A stretch of 64,000 nucleotides of DNA, taken from positions 1 to 64,000 of the forward strand of contig WRAB01000012.1 of NCBI GenBank assembly GCA_009780435.1, written 5' to 3'. Positions 25,619 through 33,459 of this stretch are shown in pieces. The first letter of the stretch is position 1; each line of letters begins with the position of its first letter. The notes beneath the pieces are model-generated. The model saw only the letters and a program-made list of their open reading frames with translations. It did no database searches and had not been told where the DNA came from. The position numbers and the translations under genes are program-made. The stretch comes from Oscillospiraceae bacterium (lineage in GTDB: Bacteria > Bacillota > Clostridia > Oscillospirales > Oscillospiraceae).

Positions 25619-28186
25619 CTATGCCGTCTTGCGGGGGGTTCGCGTCTCTCGGCGATCTCGCCCTGATGTCACGGGTACCACTTCGTAAGTCGGGAAGGGT
25701 GTCACATCCGTCCCGTTGGGAGACGCGCCGCCAATAGGTGGCGGTGTGCGCGTTGGGGTTGGGATAGGGGTCGGCGTCGGCGGTGGTGGCGGCTCCGGCG
25801 TCGGCATTGGAGTCGGCGTTGGCAAGACGGGCGGCGGTGTGCGCGTTGGGGTTGGGACAGGGGTCGGTTCGGGTGACGGTTCTGGCGACGGCTCAGGTGA
25901 CGGTTCCGGCGTCGGCTCCGGCTCCTCGCGTTGATGGTTCTCCCCGCAGTTGCCAATGCTACTCCCAGAAGAGATGCCCCGGTGATGGGTGGTACAGGTC
26001 TCGTTGGGGAAGAGATTTGTGATCGTACAGAGAGAGACCATCTGATGGACATTACACAGGCCCGTGGGCGCGTCTTCCGGTTCGCCGATGAAGCGTTCTG
26101 CCCGACTGCCGCCGATATAGGCGTGACACGCATCTGTGGCCAGGAGGCCGCTGTCCACGCAGACTTCAATCATTTGCACACCCTCTGTCATACCTGTCAG
26201 AGGTGGAAGGTTTTGGAATCTGGCAGGGGGAAGTTCTGCTGCCCTGTGGGCGGCGGCCATGAGGTCTCGGAATACGGCGGCCGCCGGGTTTGCGCCGGTG
26301 ATCCGCCCATCGTTGAATTCGAATCCCGTCCAGACGGAAGCCGTCAGGTGGGGGGTGTAACCACTGAAATAACGGTCTCTGTGATCGGTGGTGGTACCGG
26401 TTTTGCCCGCCACGTCAAAGCCGGAGATTCTGGCGGAGCGGCCCGTGCCGTTGTTGACGGCCTGTAAGAGCATCGCTGTCATCTGTCCGGCGATTTCAGA
26501 CCGAAATGCGGATTCCTGACGGCCGATGGTGTTGTCAATGAGCACATTGCCGTGGCGGTCTACAACGCGATAAAATGTGACGGGATGGGTGAAGATGCCG
26601 TTGTTTGCAAAGGCGGCGTAGGCCGCTGTAATCTCTCGCACGGTAATTCCGTGGGTGAGCTGACCCAGGGCCAGAGGTGCGCGGTCAGCGTCCTGGGGGA
26701 CTAGGCTGATGTGGAGCGTATCTGTCATAAAGTCATAGGAGCGCTGTGCGCCCAAGTCGTCAAATATACGGACAGAGACGGTGTTGGTCGAGAGGGCGAG
26801 TGCGCGGGTAATGTTTTGTCGCTCGTGGGTCCAGGTTCCGGTGGCGTTTCGCGGCCACTGCCGCCCGTTGAGGATAATGGGGGCGTCCTCATACATGTCC
26901 TGTGGCCGGATGACGCCATATTCCAGGGCCGGACCGAATACAGATATGGGTTTGATGGCCGAGCCGGGTGGTCGTCGGGCTTGTGTGGCCATGTTGAATA
27001 CCATATTGTCGGTCTTCTCGCCAATGCGGCCACCCATTCCGTAGATGTGGCCCGTTCGATGGTTCATAATCACAATGGATGCCTGAACCCCGCGGGGTAC
27101 GGCAATGGTGCTCCAATCCTGGAATGCGTGGTCGATTACGTCCTGGATCCGATGATCCATGGCGGAGTAAATACGCAGGCCGCCGTAGTAGACCATGCGG
27201 CGGGCCGCCTCTAGAGATAGGTTGTGGGGTTCTTCTTGGAACGCTTGAATCAGGTCCCGGATAATGGTCTCTTCATAGAAGGTATAGAGGGGTATTTCAA
27301 AGACGGTTCCGTCAATCCTTGCCAAGTTGTCTACGACGGACTCCGCAATTGCCTCCAGATATTGTGCATGGGTAATAAAGCCCTGGGCGTACATGGCGGC
27401 GAGCACCGTATCACGCTTTCGCTGGTTGAGGTCCGGGTTGAGATATGGGTTATACCGGGTGGGAAACTGGGTAATCCCGACAATGCTGGCGGCCTGGGCG
27501 ATGGTCAGTTCGCTCTGATCTACGCCGTAGTAGAAGTTCGCCGCCGCCCCTACGCCGTGGATTCGCCCGCCCAGGGCGAAGATGTTGAGATACCACTCTA
27601 AAATTTCTTCTTTTGTATAGAGCCGCTCCATCTCTAAGGCGCGGAAGATTTCAAGAATCTTTCTGCGGACAGTGATCTCGTCCTGCAAGGTCAAGTTTTT
27701 AATCAGTTGCTGGGTGATGGTGGATGCGCCGAAGGCATCGCCGTCGGTCCCGAAGAACATGGTTTGGAATGCGGCTACTGTCCGCCACCAGTCCACCCCT
27801 CTGTGTTCATAGAAGCGTCTATCCTCAAAGGCGATGGCCGCGTAGATGAGATGTCGGTTAATCTCATCGTAGGGGACCCAAATCCGGACTTGTTCCGCCT
27901 CGATGTCAACCGCCTCTTCAAATTGTCCGGTTTCGTGGTTCTTTTCTAAAATCGTACTCGTCAAATCAACGGTGAAATCCTCTAAGGAGAAGTCGATCTG
28001 TGGTTCCAGGGTTGTGCTGATATAAAAAGTTACAATAATAGCAAAGACGGCGGCAGTGGTGAGCCCTAAGAGCACAACCGTTCCCAAGGCTTTGAATACC
28101 AGCCCCACAACGTCTCCTACGGTACGCACTCCGGCTCCGGCTACATTTTTCGCCATCTTTCTCGCCCTAAATTTGTCAAACGCCAC
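25619..28186 (-). CDS. Class A penicillin-binding protein with Pro/Thr-rich tail
   Basis: About 855 residues: a cytoplasmic basic N-terminus, one membrane anchor (residues about 30-56), a GT51 glycosyltransferase domain (FEDRRFYEHRGVDWW, GASTITQQLIKN, EILEWYLN) and a transpeptidase domain (active Ser in GSAIKP, STN triad in ALSTNTVS, KTGTT). It polymerises and cross-links peptidoglycan outside the membrane. The last 90 residues are a repetitive tail of Pro, Thr, Ser and Glu (EPSPEPSPEPSPEP and TPTPMPTPEPPPPPTPTP). GTG 28186 follows AGAGGGGG; a TTG ten codons upstream is less likely. It is transcribed convergently to purC. Confidence 0.94.
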   Translation of the reverse strand: MAFDKFRARKMAKNVAGAGVRTVGDVVGLVFKALGTVVLLGLTTAAVFAIIVTFYISTTLEPQIDFSLEDFTVDLTSTILEKNHETGQFEEAVDIEAEQVRIWVPYDEINRHLIYAAIAFEDRRFYEHRGVDWWRTVAAFQTMFFGTDGDAFGASTITQQLIKNLTLQDEITVRRKILEIFRALEMERLYTKEEILEWYLNIFALGGRIHGVGAAANFYYGVDQSELTIAQAASIVGITQFPTRYNPYLNPDLNQRKRDTVLAAMYAQGFITHAQYLEAIAESVVDNLARIDGTVFEIPLYTFYEETIIRDLIQAFQEEPHNLSLEAARRMVYYGGLRIYSAMDHRIQDVIDHAFQDWSTIAVPRGVQASIVIMNHRTGHIYGMGGRIGEKTDNMVFNMATQARRPPGSAIKPISVFGPALEYGVIRPQDMYEDAPIILNGRQWPRNATGTWTHERQNITRALALSTNTVSVRIFDDLGAQRSYDFMTDTLHISLVPQDADRAPLALGQLTHGITVREITAAYAAFANNGIFTHPVTFYRVVDRHGNVLIDNTIGRQESAFRSEIAGQMTAMLLQAVNNGTGRSARISGFDVAGKTGTTTDHRDRYFSGYTPHLTASVWTGFEFNDGRITGANPAAAVFRDLMAAAHRAAELPPARFQNLPPLTGMTEGVQMIEVCVDSGLLATDACHAYIGGSRAERFIGEPEDAPTGLCNVHQMVSLCTITNLFPNETCTTHHRGISSGSSIGNCGENHQREEPEPTPEPSPEPSPEPSPEPTPVPTPTRTPPPVLPTPTPMPTPEPPPPPTPTPIPTPTRTPPPIGGASPNGTDVTPFPTYEVVPVTSGRDRRETRTPRKTA
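25740..25925. repeat. Low-complexity repeats encoding the PBP tail
   Basis: Degenerate 6-18 bp units rich in GTCGG/GGTTC. A 17-bp segment (GTGTGCGCGTTGGGGTT) occurs at both 25743 and 25838. They encode Pro-Thr and Pro-Glu repeats and could change length by slippage or recombination. Confidence 0.7.
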
Positions 28187-28216
28187 GGACAGTTCCCCCT
28201 CTTTTTCAATCAACAA

Positions 28217-28480
28217 TCCGTATTTCTCCCGCCACAGCGGGGGAAATATAATATTTAGTAACTCTATAGTTGTTCCTCTATGACGAAGGGTGCTTGCAAA
28301 AAGTTCCCTTGTTTTACTACTTTAAATTATAGCCAGTTATAATTATTATACCATGAATTTGTTCAAAATTTATGGTATAAACATCATGCTTTTCAGTTCC
28401 CGCCAAAGGCGGGGAGAAAAGTGATTTAAAATATCCGTATAATAACGGTATTGCAGTTATTATACCACATATTTCAGATT
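28217..28480. other. Noncoding, AT-rich, three clear palindromes and one weaker
   Basis: No gene seen. It holds TATTTC-TCCCGC-CACA-GCGGGG-GAAATA (28221-28248), an arm pair TTATACCAT/ATGGTATAA (28346-28380), CCCGCC-AAA-GGCGGG (28397-28415) and a perfect 10-bp pair GTATAATAAC/GTTATTATAC (28437-28465). Some may terminate or start transcription; roles unknown. Confidence 0.6.
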
Positions 28481-28574
28481 TGTGGCAGGAAAATTTCCGG
28501 GCCGTATGGATTTTTTCATTTTCGGGCAAACTATCCATAAAAATGCAGAGAAATACAGAGTGAGGTGTGTTTCC

Positions 28575-28904
28575 GTGAATAAAATCAGAACCGTGAAAAT
28601 GCTTGTCTTGGGTGTAATCTTGGCCACGGCCCTTGTCATGGGCAGTATGGCCATCGCCCAGATATCCGCCACTGACGACTATCTCGTGGATCGCCTGGCC
28701 GATATCGCGGATCATCCGGGGTATGTGATCAGAGACTTAGATGGATACATCGCTGTCTACTTCCGAGGCCGCGGCCATCCAGTCTATATCACCGGCATCC
28801 CTGTGGCCAATCTCAGGGGCGTGGACAGAACTTCAGTGGAAAAGGGGATCACCGTAGAGACCCGGCAGGAGATGATCGAAATTCTGGAGGATTTCGGCAG
28901 TTAG
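28575..28904 (+). CDS. Small membrane-anchored protein with BofC-like C-terminal domain
   Basis: A 109-residue protein with one N-terminal hydrophobic segment (residues about 9-28; signal or anchor) and a C-terminal domain starting at YVIRDLDGYIAVY. It matches the pattern of the BofC C-terminal domain: IAVY, a short proline-containing loop, then GITVETRQEMIEILEDFGS. BofC is an intercompartmental checkpoint protein of sporulation; clostridial single-domain relatives are common and uncharacterised. GTG 28575 follows GAGGTG. A longer frame upstream has no binding site. Confidence 0.7.
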   Translation: MNKIRTVKMLVLGVILATALVMGSMAIAQISATDDYLVDRLADIADHPGYVIRDLDGYIAVYFRGRGHPVYITGIPVANLRGVDRTSVEKGITVETRQEMIEILEDFGS

Positions 28905-28909
28905 ACTAG

Positions 28910-28936
28910 TCGAAAAAATGGTAAACATTTTTTCGA
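28910..28936 (+). terminator. Hairpin after BofC-like gene
   Basis: TCGAAAAAATG and CATTTTTTCGA form a perfect 11-bp stem with a 5-nt loop. It is AT-rich with no U-tract after it. The next 200 bp hold a G/C-rich hairpin (CTTTTCGGC/GCCGAAAAG near 29073) and no gene. Confidence 0.5.
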
Positions 28937-29126
28937 GAAGGAACCCGTCCTGCGGGGCGGGCCGCTGTGGCGGGCTTTTGTAACGCCCATCGGAAATGAA
29001 TTCCGCTGTGCGTTGAGATTTGATTTTTTCACCTCCGGCGCACGCTGACATGCACTTGTCGGTGAAAAAACTTTTCGGCGGAGCCGAAAAGGACGATTGG
29101 GACAAGCATTTTTGAATTTTTTGTAT

Positions 29127-29155
29127 TTGCATTTTCCGGCTCGGTGGTGTAGAAT
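29127..29155 (+). promoter_or_regulatory. Promoter of DUF1292 gene
   Basis: TTGCAT, 17 bp, TAGAAT, 27 bp before the start. Confidence 0.65.
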
Positions 29156-29182
29156 AGGAGTACAAAAAGGAGGGGGTTCATT

Positions 29183-29479
29183 ATGAGTGATACCTTCGGC
29201 GGAGATTTTGTCTCCATCACAGACGAGGACGGAAACGAGTTTGAACTGGAACTGATAGACGCCCTGGTCCACAACGATGTATACTACCACGCCTTCATCC
29301 CCGCCGACGCCGATGAAGAGGCGGAGGAACTGGAGTTTGTCATTCTCAAAACGATTGAGGAAAATGGCGAAGAACTTCTCTCTCTCCCGGACAGCGAGGA
29401 GGAAGAAGAGATCGTTTACGCTCTTTTCATGGAGCGCCTCTTTTCTGATGAGTTAGAAGATGGCGAACCGGAAGCATAG
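29183..29479 (+). CDS. DUF1292 family protein
   Basis: A 98-residue, very acidic protein of the YrzB-like DUF1292 family: ITDEDGNEFELELIDAL, then YHAFIPADADE, and EFVILKTIEENGEELL near the middle. The C-terminus is mostly Glu and Asp. The family is widespread in Firmicutes, often near ruvX/yqgF; function unknown. AGGAGGGGG precedes ATG 29183. A likely 6S RNA promoter overlaps its stop codon. Confidence 0.88.
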   Translation: MSDTFGGDFVSITDEDGNEFELELIDALVHNDVYYHAFIPADADEEAEELEFVILKTIEENGEELLSLPDSEEEEEIVYALFMERLFSDELEDGEPEA

Positions 29480-29482
29480 AAT
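29453..29482 (+). promoter_or_regulatory. Promoter of putative 6S RNA
   Basis: TTAGAA, 18 bp, TAGAAT. The -10 overlaps the DUF1292 stop codon and predicts a start near 29489. Confidence 0.5.
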
Positions 29483-29488
29483 AGCCCT

Positions 29489-29745
29489 GTCTGTCGAGCC
29501 TTTCCCTGCTCTGTGCGTGATAGGCCCTTTAAACCCACATTTCTTATAAGGGATTCTGCGCTTCGCCAGTGGATGAGCAGGCCTCCCGGCTCACGCCTTT
29601 GGCTGTGGGCTGGATGTTGGAAGCCATGAAGCTGGCGAGAGGAAACCCACCTGCGAAACGGTGCAGGTTATAAGCGGGTCTACACGGCAATAGCGGGGAG
29701 CTAAAATAAACGCAACAGGGCGGCACAATCGTGCCGCCCATCTGT
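29489..29745 (+). ncRNA. ssrS: Probable 6S RNA
   Basis: The segment folds as one long interrupted hairpin. TCCCTGCT near 29508 pairs with AGCGGGGA near 29693, CTGTG with CACGG, AGGCCC with GGGTCT, and an inner CGCCAG pairs with CTGGCG. A small ACCTGC/GCAGGT hairpin lies on the 3' side of the central bubble, a hallmark of 6S RNA. It ends in GGGCGGCAC/GTGCCGCCC. 6S RNA binds RNA polymerase holoenzyme as a mimic of an open promoter. The 5' end fits the promoter; the 3' end could be about 29712 if the terminator is excluded. A T-box was considered and rejected. Confidence 0.62.
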
Positions 29746-29778
29746 TTGATCGTTGTATAGATAGAGGAGGATATTTAC

Positions 29779-30258
29779 ATGTTCACCATGACTTACAACA
29801 GTCCCATCGGTTCATTATACATAGCAGAGCAAGATGGCGCGATCACCCATCTCAAATTTTCTCCCGTGGACGGTGCGCAGAAGATGACGCCCCTGCTCCA
29901 GCAGTGCGCCGATCAGCTGGATGCCTATTTTGGAGGCGAGCTGATTAGATTCGACCTACCCCTGGCGCCCCATGGAACACCCTTCCAGATGCGGGTTTGG
30001 GAGGCGCTCCAGACCATCCCCTATGGTGCCACCTGGAGCTATAAGGCCCTGGCCGAAGCCATAGACAATCCCAAAGCCTGCCGAGCCGTTGGGCTGGCCA
30101 ACAACCGAAACCCCATCTCGATTCTTATCCCCTGCCACCGGGTTGTGGGGGCGAACGGCAGTCTGACGGGGTACGGTGGCGGGTTGTCCAATAAGGCGTA
30201 TCTGCTGGAGTTGGAGGGTGTCGAAATTCCTGTTGCTTTGTCGGCCGATATCCGGTAG
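29779..30258 (+). CDS. ogt: Methylated-DNA--[protein]-cysteine S-methyltransferase
   Basis: A 159-residue suicide repair protein that removes O6-alkyl groups from guanine. The active-site motif PCHRVVG is present with the Asn-hinge region (NNRNPISIL) and the C-terminal GYGGGLSNKAYLLELEG. The N-terminal part is the short Ogt type without an Ada domain. GAGGAGG precedes ATG 29779. The gene is single, with a hairpin terminator. Confidence 0.96.
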   Translation: MFTMTYNSPIGSLYIAEQDGAITHLKFSPVDGAQKMTPLLQQCADQLDAYFGGELIRFDLPLAPHGTPFQMRVWEALQTIPYGATWSYKALAEAIDNPKACRAVGLANNRNPISILIPCHRVVGANGSLTGYGGGLSNKAYLLELEGVEIPVALSADIR

Positions 30259-30281
30259 AATAGAATACGAAATACAAGTCG

Positions 30282-30310
30282 GCTGTAAAGAAGCATTTCT
30301 TTACAGCTTT
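30282..30310 (+). terminator. Terminator after ogt
   Basis: GCTGTAAAG and CTTTACAGC stem (9 bp) followed by TTT. The DUF1846 start is only 17 bp further. Confidence 0.7.
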
Positions 30311-30326
30311 CCATTGGGAGATGCTT

Positions 30327-31811
30327 ATGAATCGCCAGGGGTTTGACAACGACGCGTATCTACAGATCCAGTCCGAGCACATCCGACAGCGTATCGCCCA
30401 CTTCGGAGGGAAACTCTACCTAGAATTTGGCGGCAAATTGTTTGACGATTTCCACGCCGCCCGTGTCCTGCCGGGATTCGCCCCGGACAGCAAAATCCGG
30501 ATGCTCCACCAACTGCGGGAGCAGGTGGAGATTATCATCGTCATCAACGCCGCGGATATTGAGAAGAACAAAGTTCGGGGGGATCTGGGTATCACGTATG
30601 ACCTGGATGTACTGCGTCTCATTGACGCCTTCCGGGAGTCCGACTTTTTTGTCGGGAGCGTTGTCATCACCCAGTACAACGGTCAAGTTGCCGCCCGGCA
30701 GTTTCGATCCCGGCTGGAGACGTTGGGCGTTCCGGTCTTTCGCCACTATCCCATTGCAGGATATCCCTCTGATGTGCCACTGATTGTCAGCGCTGACGGC
30801 TACGGCAAAAATGACTACGCAGAGACGGAGCGACCCCTGGTGGTGATTACCTCTCCCGGTCCCGGTAGCGGGAAAATGTCCGCCTGTCTCTCGCAACTCT
30901 ACCACGACCATATCCGGGGGATTCGATCCGGGTATGCCAAGTTCGAGACCTTTCCCGTCTGGAATCTCGCCCTGCGCCACCCGGTGAATATCGCCTACGA
31001 GGCGGCCACGGCGGATCTGGGGGACGTGAACATGATCGACCCCTTTCATTTAGATGCCTACGAGAGCACTGCCATCAACTACAACCGGGATATCGAAGTA
31101 TTTCCCGTTTTACGGGCCATTTTCCAAGAGATATGGGGCCAGTGTCCCTATAAATCCCCCACGGATATGGGGGTCAATATGGCGGGCTGCTGTATCCGGG
31201 ACGATGAGATCGTCTCGGCGGCGGCCAAGCAGGAGATCATCCGCCGCTACTACGCTGCCATGTGTGCCCAGCATCAGGGGCTGGGTGAAAAAGAACAAGT
31301 TTTAAAAATCGAACTCTTGATGACCCAGGCGGGGATATCCATTGAGAACCGGCCCGTGGTGGCCGCTGCCCTGGCCAAGGCCGCAGATACAGATCAGCCC
31401 GCCGCCGCCATCCAGATGCCGGACGGGGCGATCCTCACGGGTAAGACCTCCCCACTTTTGGGTGCGTCTTCCGCCATGCTCCTCAATGCGCTGAAATATC
31501 TGGCGGGATTGGACGACGCGCTTCACCTTATCTCTCCTACGGTTATTGAGCCGGTGCAGAATCTCAAAGTCGGGCATCTGAAAAATCGGAATCCCCGGCT
31601 CCACACGGATGAACTCCTCATCGCCCTGGCCATCTGCGCCGTCGCCGACCCCAACGCCAAATTGGCCATGGATCAACTCCCCAAACTGGTCGGGTGCGAG
31701 GTGCACTCCACGGTAATCCTCTCCCAGATAGATGGGAATATTTTCCGGAAACTGGGTGTCAACCTGACTTGCGAGCCCAGGTATCAGACGCCGAAATTGT
31801 ATCGAAAATAA
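30327..31811 (+). CDS. DUF1846 family protein
   Basis: A 494-residue protein of the DUF1846 family, widespread in Firmicutes. Conserved segments are LYLEFGGKLFDDFHAARVLPGF near the start, VITSPGPGSGKMSACLSQLYHD (a P-loop-like glycine stretch at about 175) and PVWNLALRHPVNIAYEAATADLGD. The family has a solved fold but no established reaction in my knowledge. ATG 30327 is preferred over ATG 30321 because GGGAG ends six bases before it. The gene stands alone. Confidence 0.92.
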   Translation: MNRQGFDNDAYLQIQSEHIRQRIAHFGGKLYLEFGGKLFDDFHAARVLPGFAPDSKIRMLHQLREQVEIIIVINAADIEKNKVRGDLGITYDLDVLRLIDAFRESDFFVGSVVITQYNGQVAARQFRSRLETLGVPVFRHYPIAGYPSDVPLIVSADGYGKNDYAETERPLVVITSPGPGSGKMSACLSQLYHDHIRGIRSGYAKFETFPVWNLALRHPVNIAYEAATADLGDVNMIDPFHLDAYESTAINYNRDIEVFPVLRAIFQEIWGQCPYKSPTDMGVNMAGCCIRDDEIVSAAAKQEIIRRYYAAMCAQHQGLGEKEQVLKIELLMTQAGISIENRPVVAAALAKAADTDQPAAAIQMPDGAILTGKTSPLLGASSAMLLNALKYLAGLDDALHLISPTVIEPVQNLKVGHLKNRNPRLHTDELLIALAICAVADPNAKLAMDQLPKLVGCEVHSTVILSQIDGNIFRKLGVNLTCEPRYQTPKLYRK

Positions 31812-31837
31812 ACAAAAATGATCCGCCGTTTTTAGTA

Positions 31838-31866
31838 TTTACTTTGCAATTTTTATTTGTTATAAT
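31838..31866 (+). promoter_or_regulatory. Promoter of small coiled-coil gene
   Basis: TTTACT, 17 bp, TATAAT, giving an 80-nt leader. Confidence 0.6.
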
Positions 31867-31952
31867 AAAGCACATATTTCGAGGGGATCCGACAAACAGA
31901 GCCTGTTGTCCCCTTGAACACCACACTTAATTTACAGAAAGGAATCAAAAAC

Positions 31953-32195
31953 ATGTTTAAATCGAAAAAAACCATTGAGGCGTTGAAGGGCCAACTCGAA
32001 CAAATGCAAGGCAGCCTACAAAAAGCGAACGAGGAACGTGACGGTCTTTTGAAAACCGTCAGATATTTTGGCGACACCGTTGCACAACTCACCTCCGCTG
32101 AAGAGGCGCAGTCACAAAAGTCCTTTAAGTATCTCGCAACGCTTCTGAAACAAGAAAAAGAACTTCTTGATCTGAAACACCCGCCCAAAGAATAG
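31953..32195 (+). CDS. Small coiled-coil protein, unknown
   Basis: An 80-residue, mostly charged helical protein beginning MFKSKKTIEALKGQLEQMQG. Heptad-like spacing of Leu/Met suggests a coiled coil over residues 5-40, and there is a second helix (SFKYLATLLKQEKELLDL). No signal, membrane segment or family is recognised. ATG 31953 is chosen because AAAGGAA lies nine bases upstream; the frame is open 13 codons further up. It has its own promoter and terminator. Confidence 0.65.
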   Translation: MFKSKKTIEALKGQLEQMQGSLQKANEERDGLLKTVRYFGDTVAQLTSAEEAQSQKSFKYLATLLKQEKELLDLKHPPKE

Positions 32196-32239
32196 TCCTT
32201 TCTTGGTCGGCTACACGGAAGCTGTTATCATAAATGAGT

Positions 32240-32275
32240 AAACTCCCACGGGATACGCCCCGTGGGAGTTTTGTT
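32240..32275 (+). terminator. Terminator after coiled-coil gene
   Basis: AAACTCCCACGGG and CCCGTGGGAGTTT form a perfect stem, followed by TGTT. It also suits the convergent SH3-like gene. Confidence 0.85.
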
Positions 32276-32379
32276 AGATAGCCCTTTGCCTTTTGGCTCC
32301 TTTTCCAAAGGAGGCTTTTTACTGCAATGTACGACTATCTGCAACGGGGCGGGGCGAACAGTGTTCTCCCGTATTGTAC

Positions 32380-32700
32380 TTACACACTCACGACAACTTC
32401 CGCGGGAATCCAACCTGTGACGCCCTGCTCGTTCGTTGCCAAGAGCCATGCGTAGACGATCTCCTGTACTTCCAAGATGTCGCCCGCCGTTTGGACTAAC
32501 TCCGTGGGGTTATAGTCTCTTGTCAGCGTTCCGTCCCGGACAAAATGCTCCGGCACATAGGTTTGATGTCCTGCGACCTCGCAGGCGTACCAGTGCAAAA
32601 AGTGGGTACAGCCCTCTTTGGCAAGCGTAACGGCTGTGCCTGTTTCAAATGTAGGAAATTGCCCCTCGCCGGGGTGATTTTGTATGACTTGCACTCTCAT
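32380..32700 (-). CDS. SH3-like two-lobed protein
   Basis: A 106-residue protein with what look like two tandem SH3-type barrels. Each ends in a WYxxxV...YVPEHFV or GWIPAEVV pattern (residues about 37-53 and 96-103), with the ALYDY-like half replaced by GTAVTLAKEGC and GDILEVQEI. It has no signal peptide, so it is probably cytoplasmic, unlike cell-wall SH3b proteins. It lies 14 bp after the AlkZ-related gene on the same strand. ATG 32700 follows AGGAGG. The family is not firmly recognised. Confidence 0.65.
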   Translation of the reverse strand: MRVQVIQNHPGEGQFPTFETGTAVTLAKEGCTHFLHWYACEVAGHQTYVPEHFVRDGTLTRDYNPTELVQTAGDILEVQEIVYAWLLATNEQGVTGWIPAEVVVSV

Positions 32701-32714
32701 AGCCGCCTCCTAAT

Positions 32715-33413
32715 TTAGATACCTTGAATAAATTTGCGTACTTTCGTCTTCTGCGCCAAGGGATTGAGCGAAAAAATCTGCTCCGTGATTGTCTGGACGG
32801 CGTCCTCCGGGCAGATTTCCGCCGCCTGTGCAAATACGTCCTTGCCCCAAAAGCGCTCTGTTGTACAGAATATCATGGATGGCCAACTATATGCCGTGCC
32901 TGTCAGTGAGGTTTTTTGCCGACTGCCGCACACAGTGAGATACAGCCCCATTTGCAGTTCCGTCAAAGCTCGGTCAAACTTGGATTTCTCCTCCCGGGGA
33001 AACCCGGCGAGGCGTTTGATCTCCTCCGAGGGCAAAAAATCGCTTTGGGAGACGATCTCATAAATTCGCTTAGCGGCGTGGCTGATGGTCCCGTCTGCAT
33101 ACGACTCGGCAAAGGATGTTCCGGCGCGCCGCACCGCCAGAAAATACGGGTACCACGCCTTTGTGATGAATCCGGCTTTGCGGAAGAACATTTTAGCATA
33201 GGCGATGTCGTCGCGCTCATTTAAAACTCGCATCCGCCACTCCCACGGGTCCGTGTCCGGGTCGCCGGTGTGCCAGCGGATGGGGGAGCCGTCCGGGGGT
33301 GCTTCGTTCCAATTGTGGTGAATCAGGCCAAATACGCCCTCGTCGTTGCCGCCGGCGACAGAGAAGCCGGCTTTTGTTAATTCGGTACAAAAATCGTTAT
33401 AATTATGTATCAT
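32715..33413 (-). CDS. AlkZ-related winged-helix protein
   Basis: A 232-residue protein matching the clostridial AlkZ-related family: YNDFCTELTKAGFSVAGG, then HHNWNEAPPDGSPIRWHTGDPDTDPWEW split over two strands, RNERDDIAYAK-like segment and YPYFLAVRR. AlkZ proteins are HTH DNA glycosylases that unhook interstrand crosslinks through a QxQ motif. I see no clear QxQ here, so catalysis is unproven. The start ATG 33413 has AAAGGG nine bases upstream; a longer frame overlaps the WYL gene and is rejected. It is likely co-transcribed with the WYL regulator. Confidence 0.75.
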   Translation of the reverse strand: MIHNYNDFCTELTKAGFSVAGGNDEGVFGLIHHNWNEAPPDGSPIRWHTGDPDTDPWEWRMRVLNERDDIAYAKMFFRKAGFITKAWYPYFLAVRRAGTSFAESYADGTISHAAKRIYEIVSQSDFLPSEEIKRLAGFPREEKSKFDRALTELQMGLYLTVCGSRQKTSLTGTAYSWPSMIFCTTERFWGKDVFAQAAEICPEDAVQTITEQIFSLNPLAQKTKVRKFIQGI

Positions 33414-33459
33414 CACGCTCGGCCCTTTCTGCTTAAAATACGCCGCCGATATATCTTGT

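Noticed and set aside
29489-29745. T-box leader, suggested by AACAGGGCGGCAC near the end
   Set aside because: The T-box antiterminator ACCGCG is missing and the downstream gene is ogt, not an aminoacyl-tRNA synthetase or amino-acid gene.
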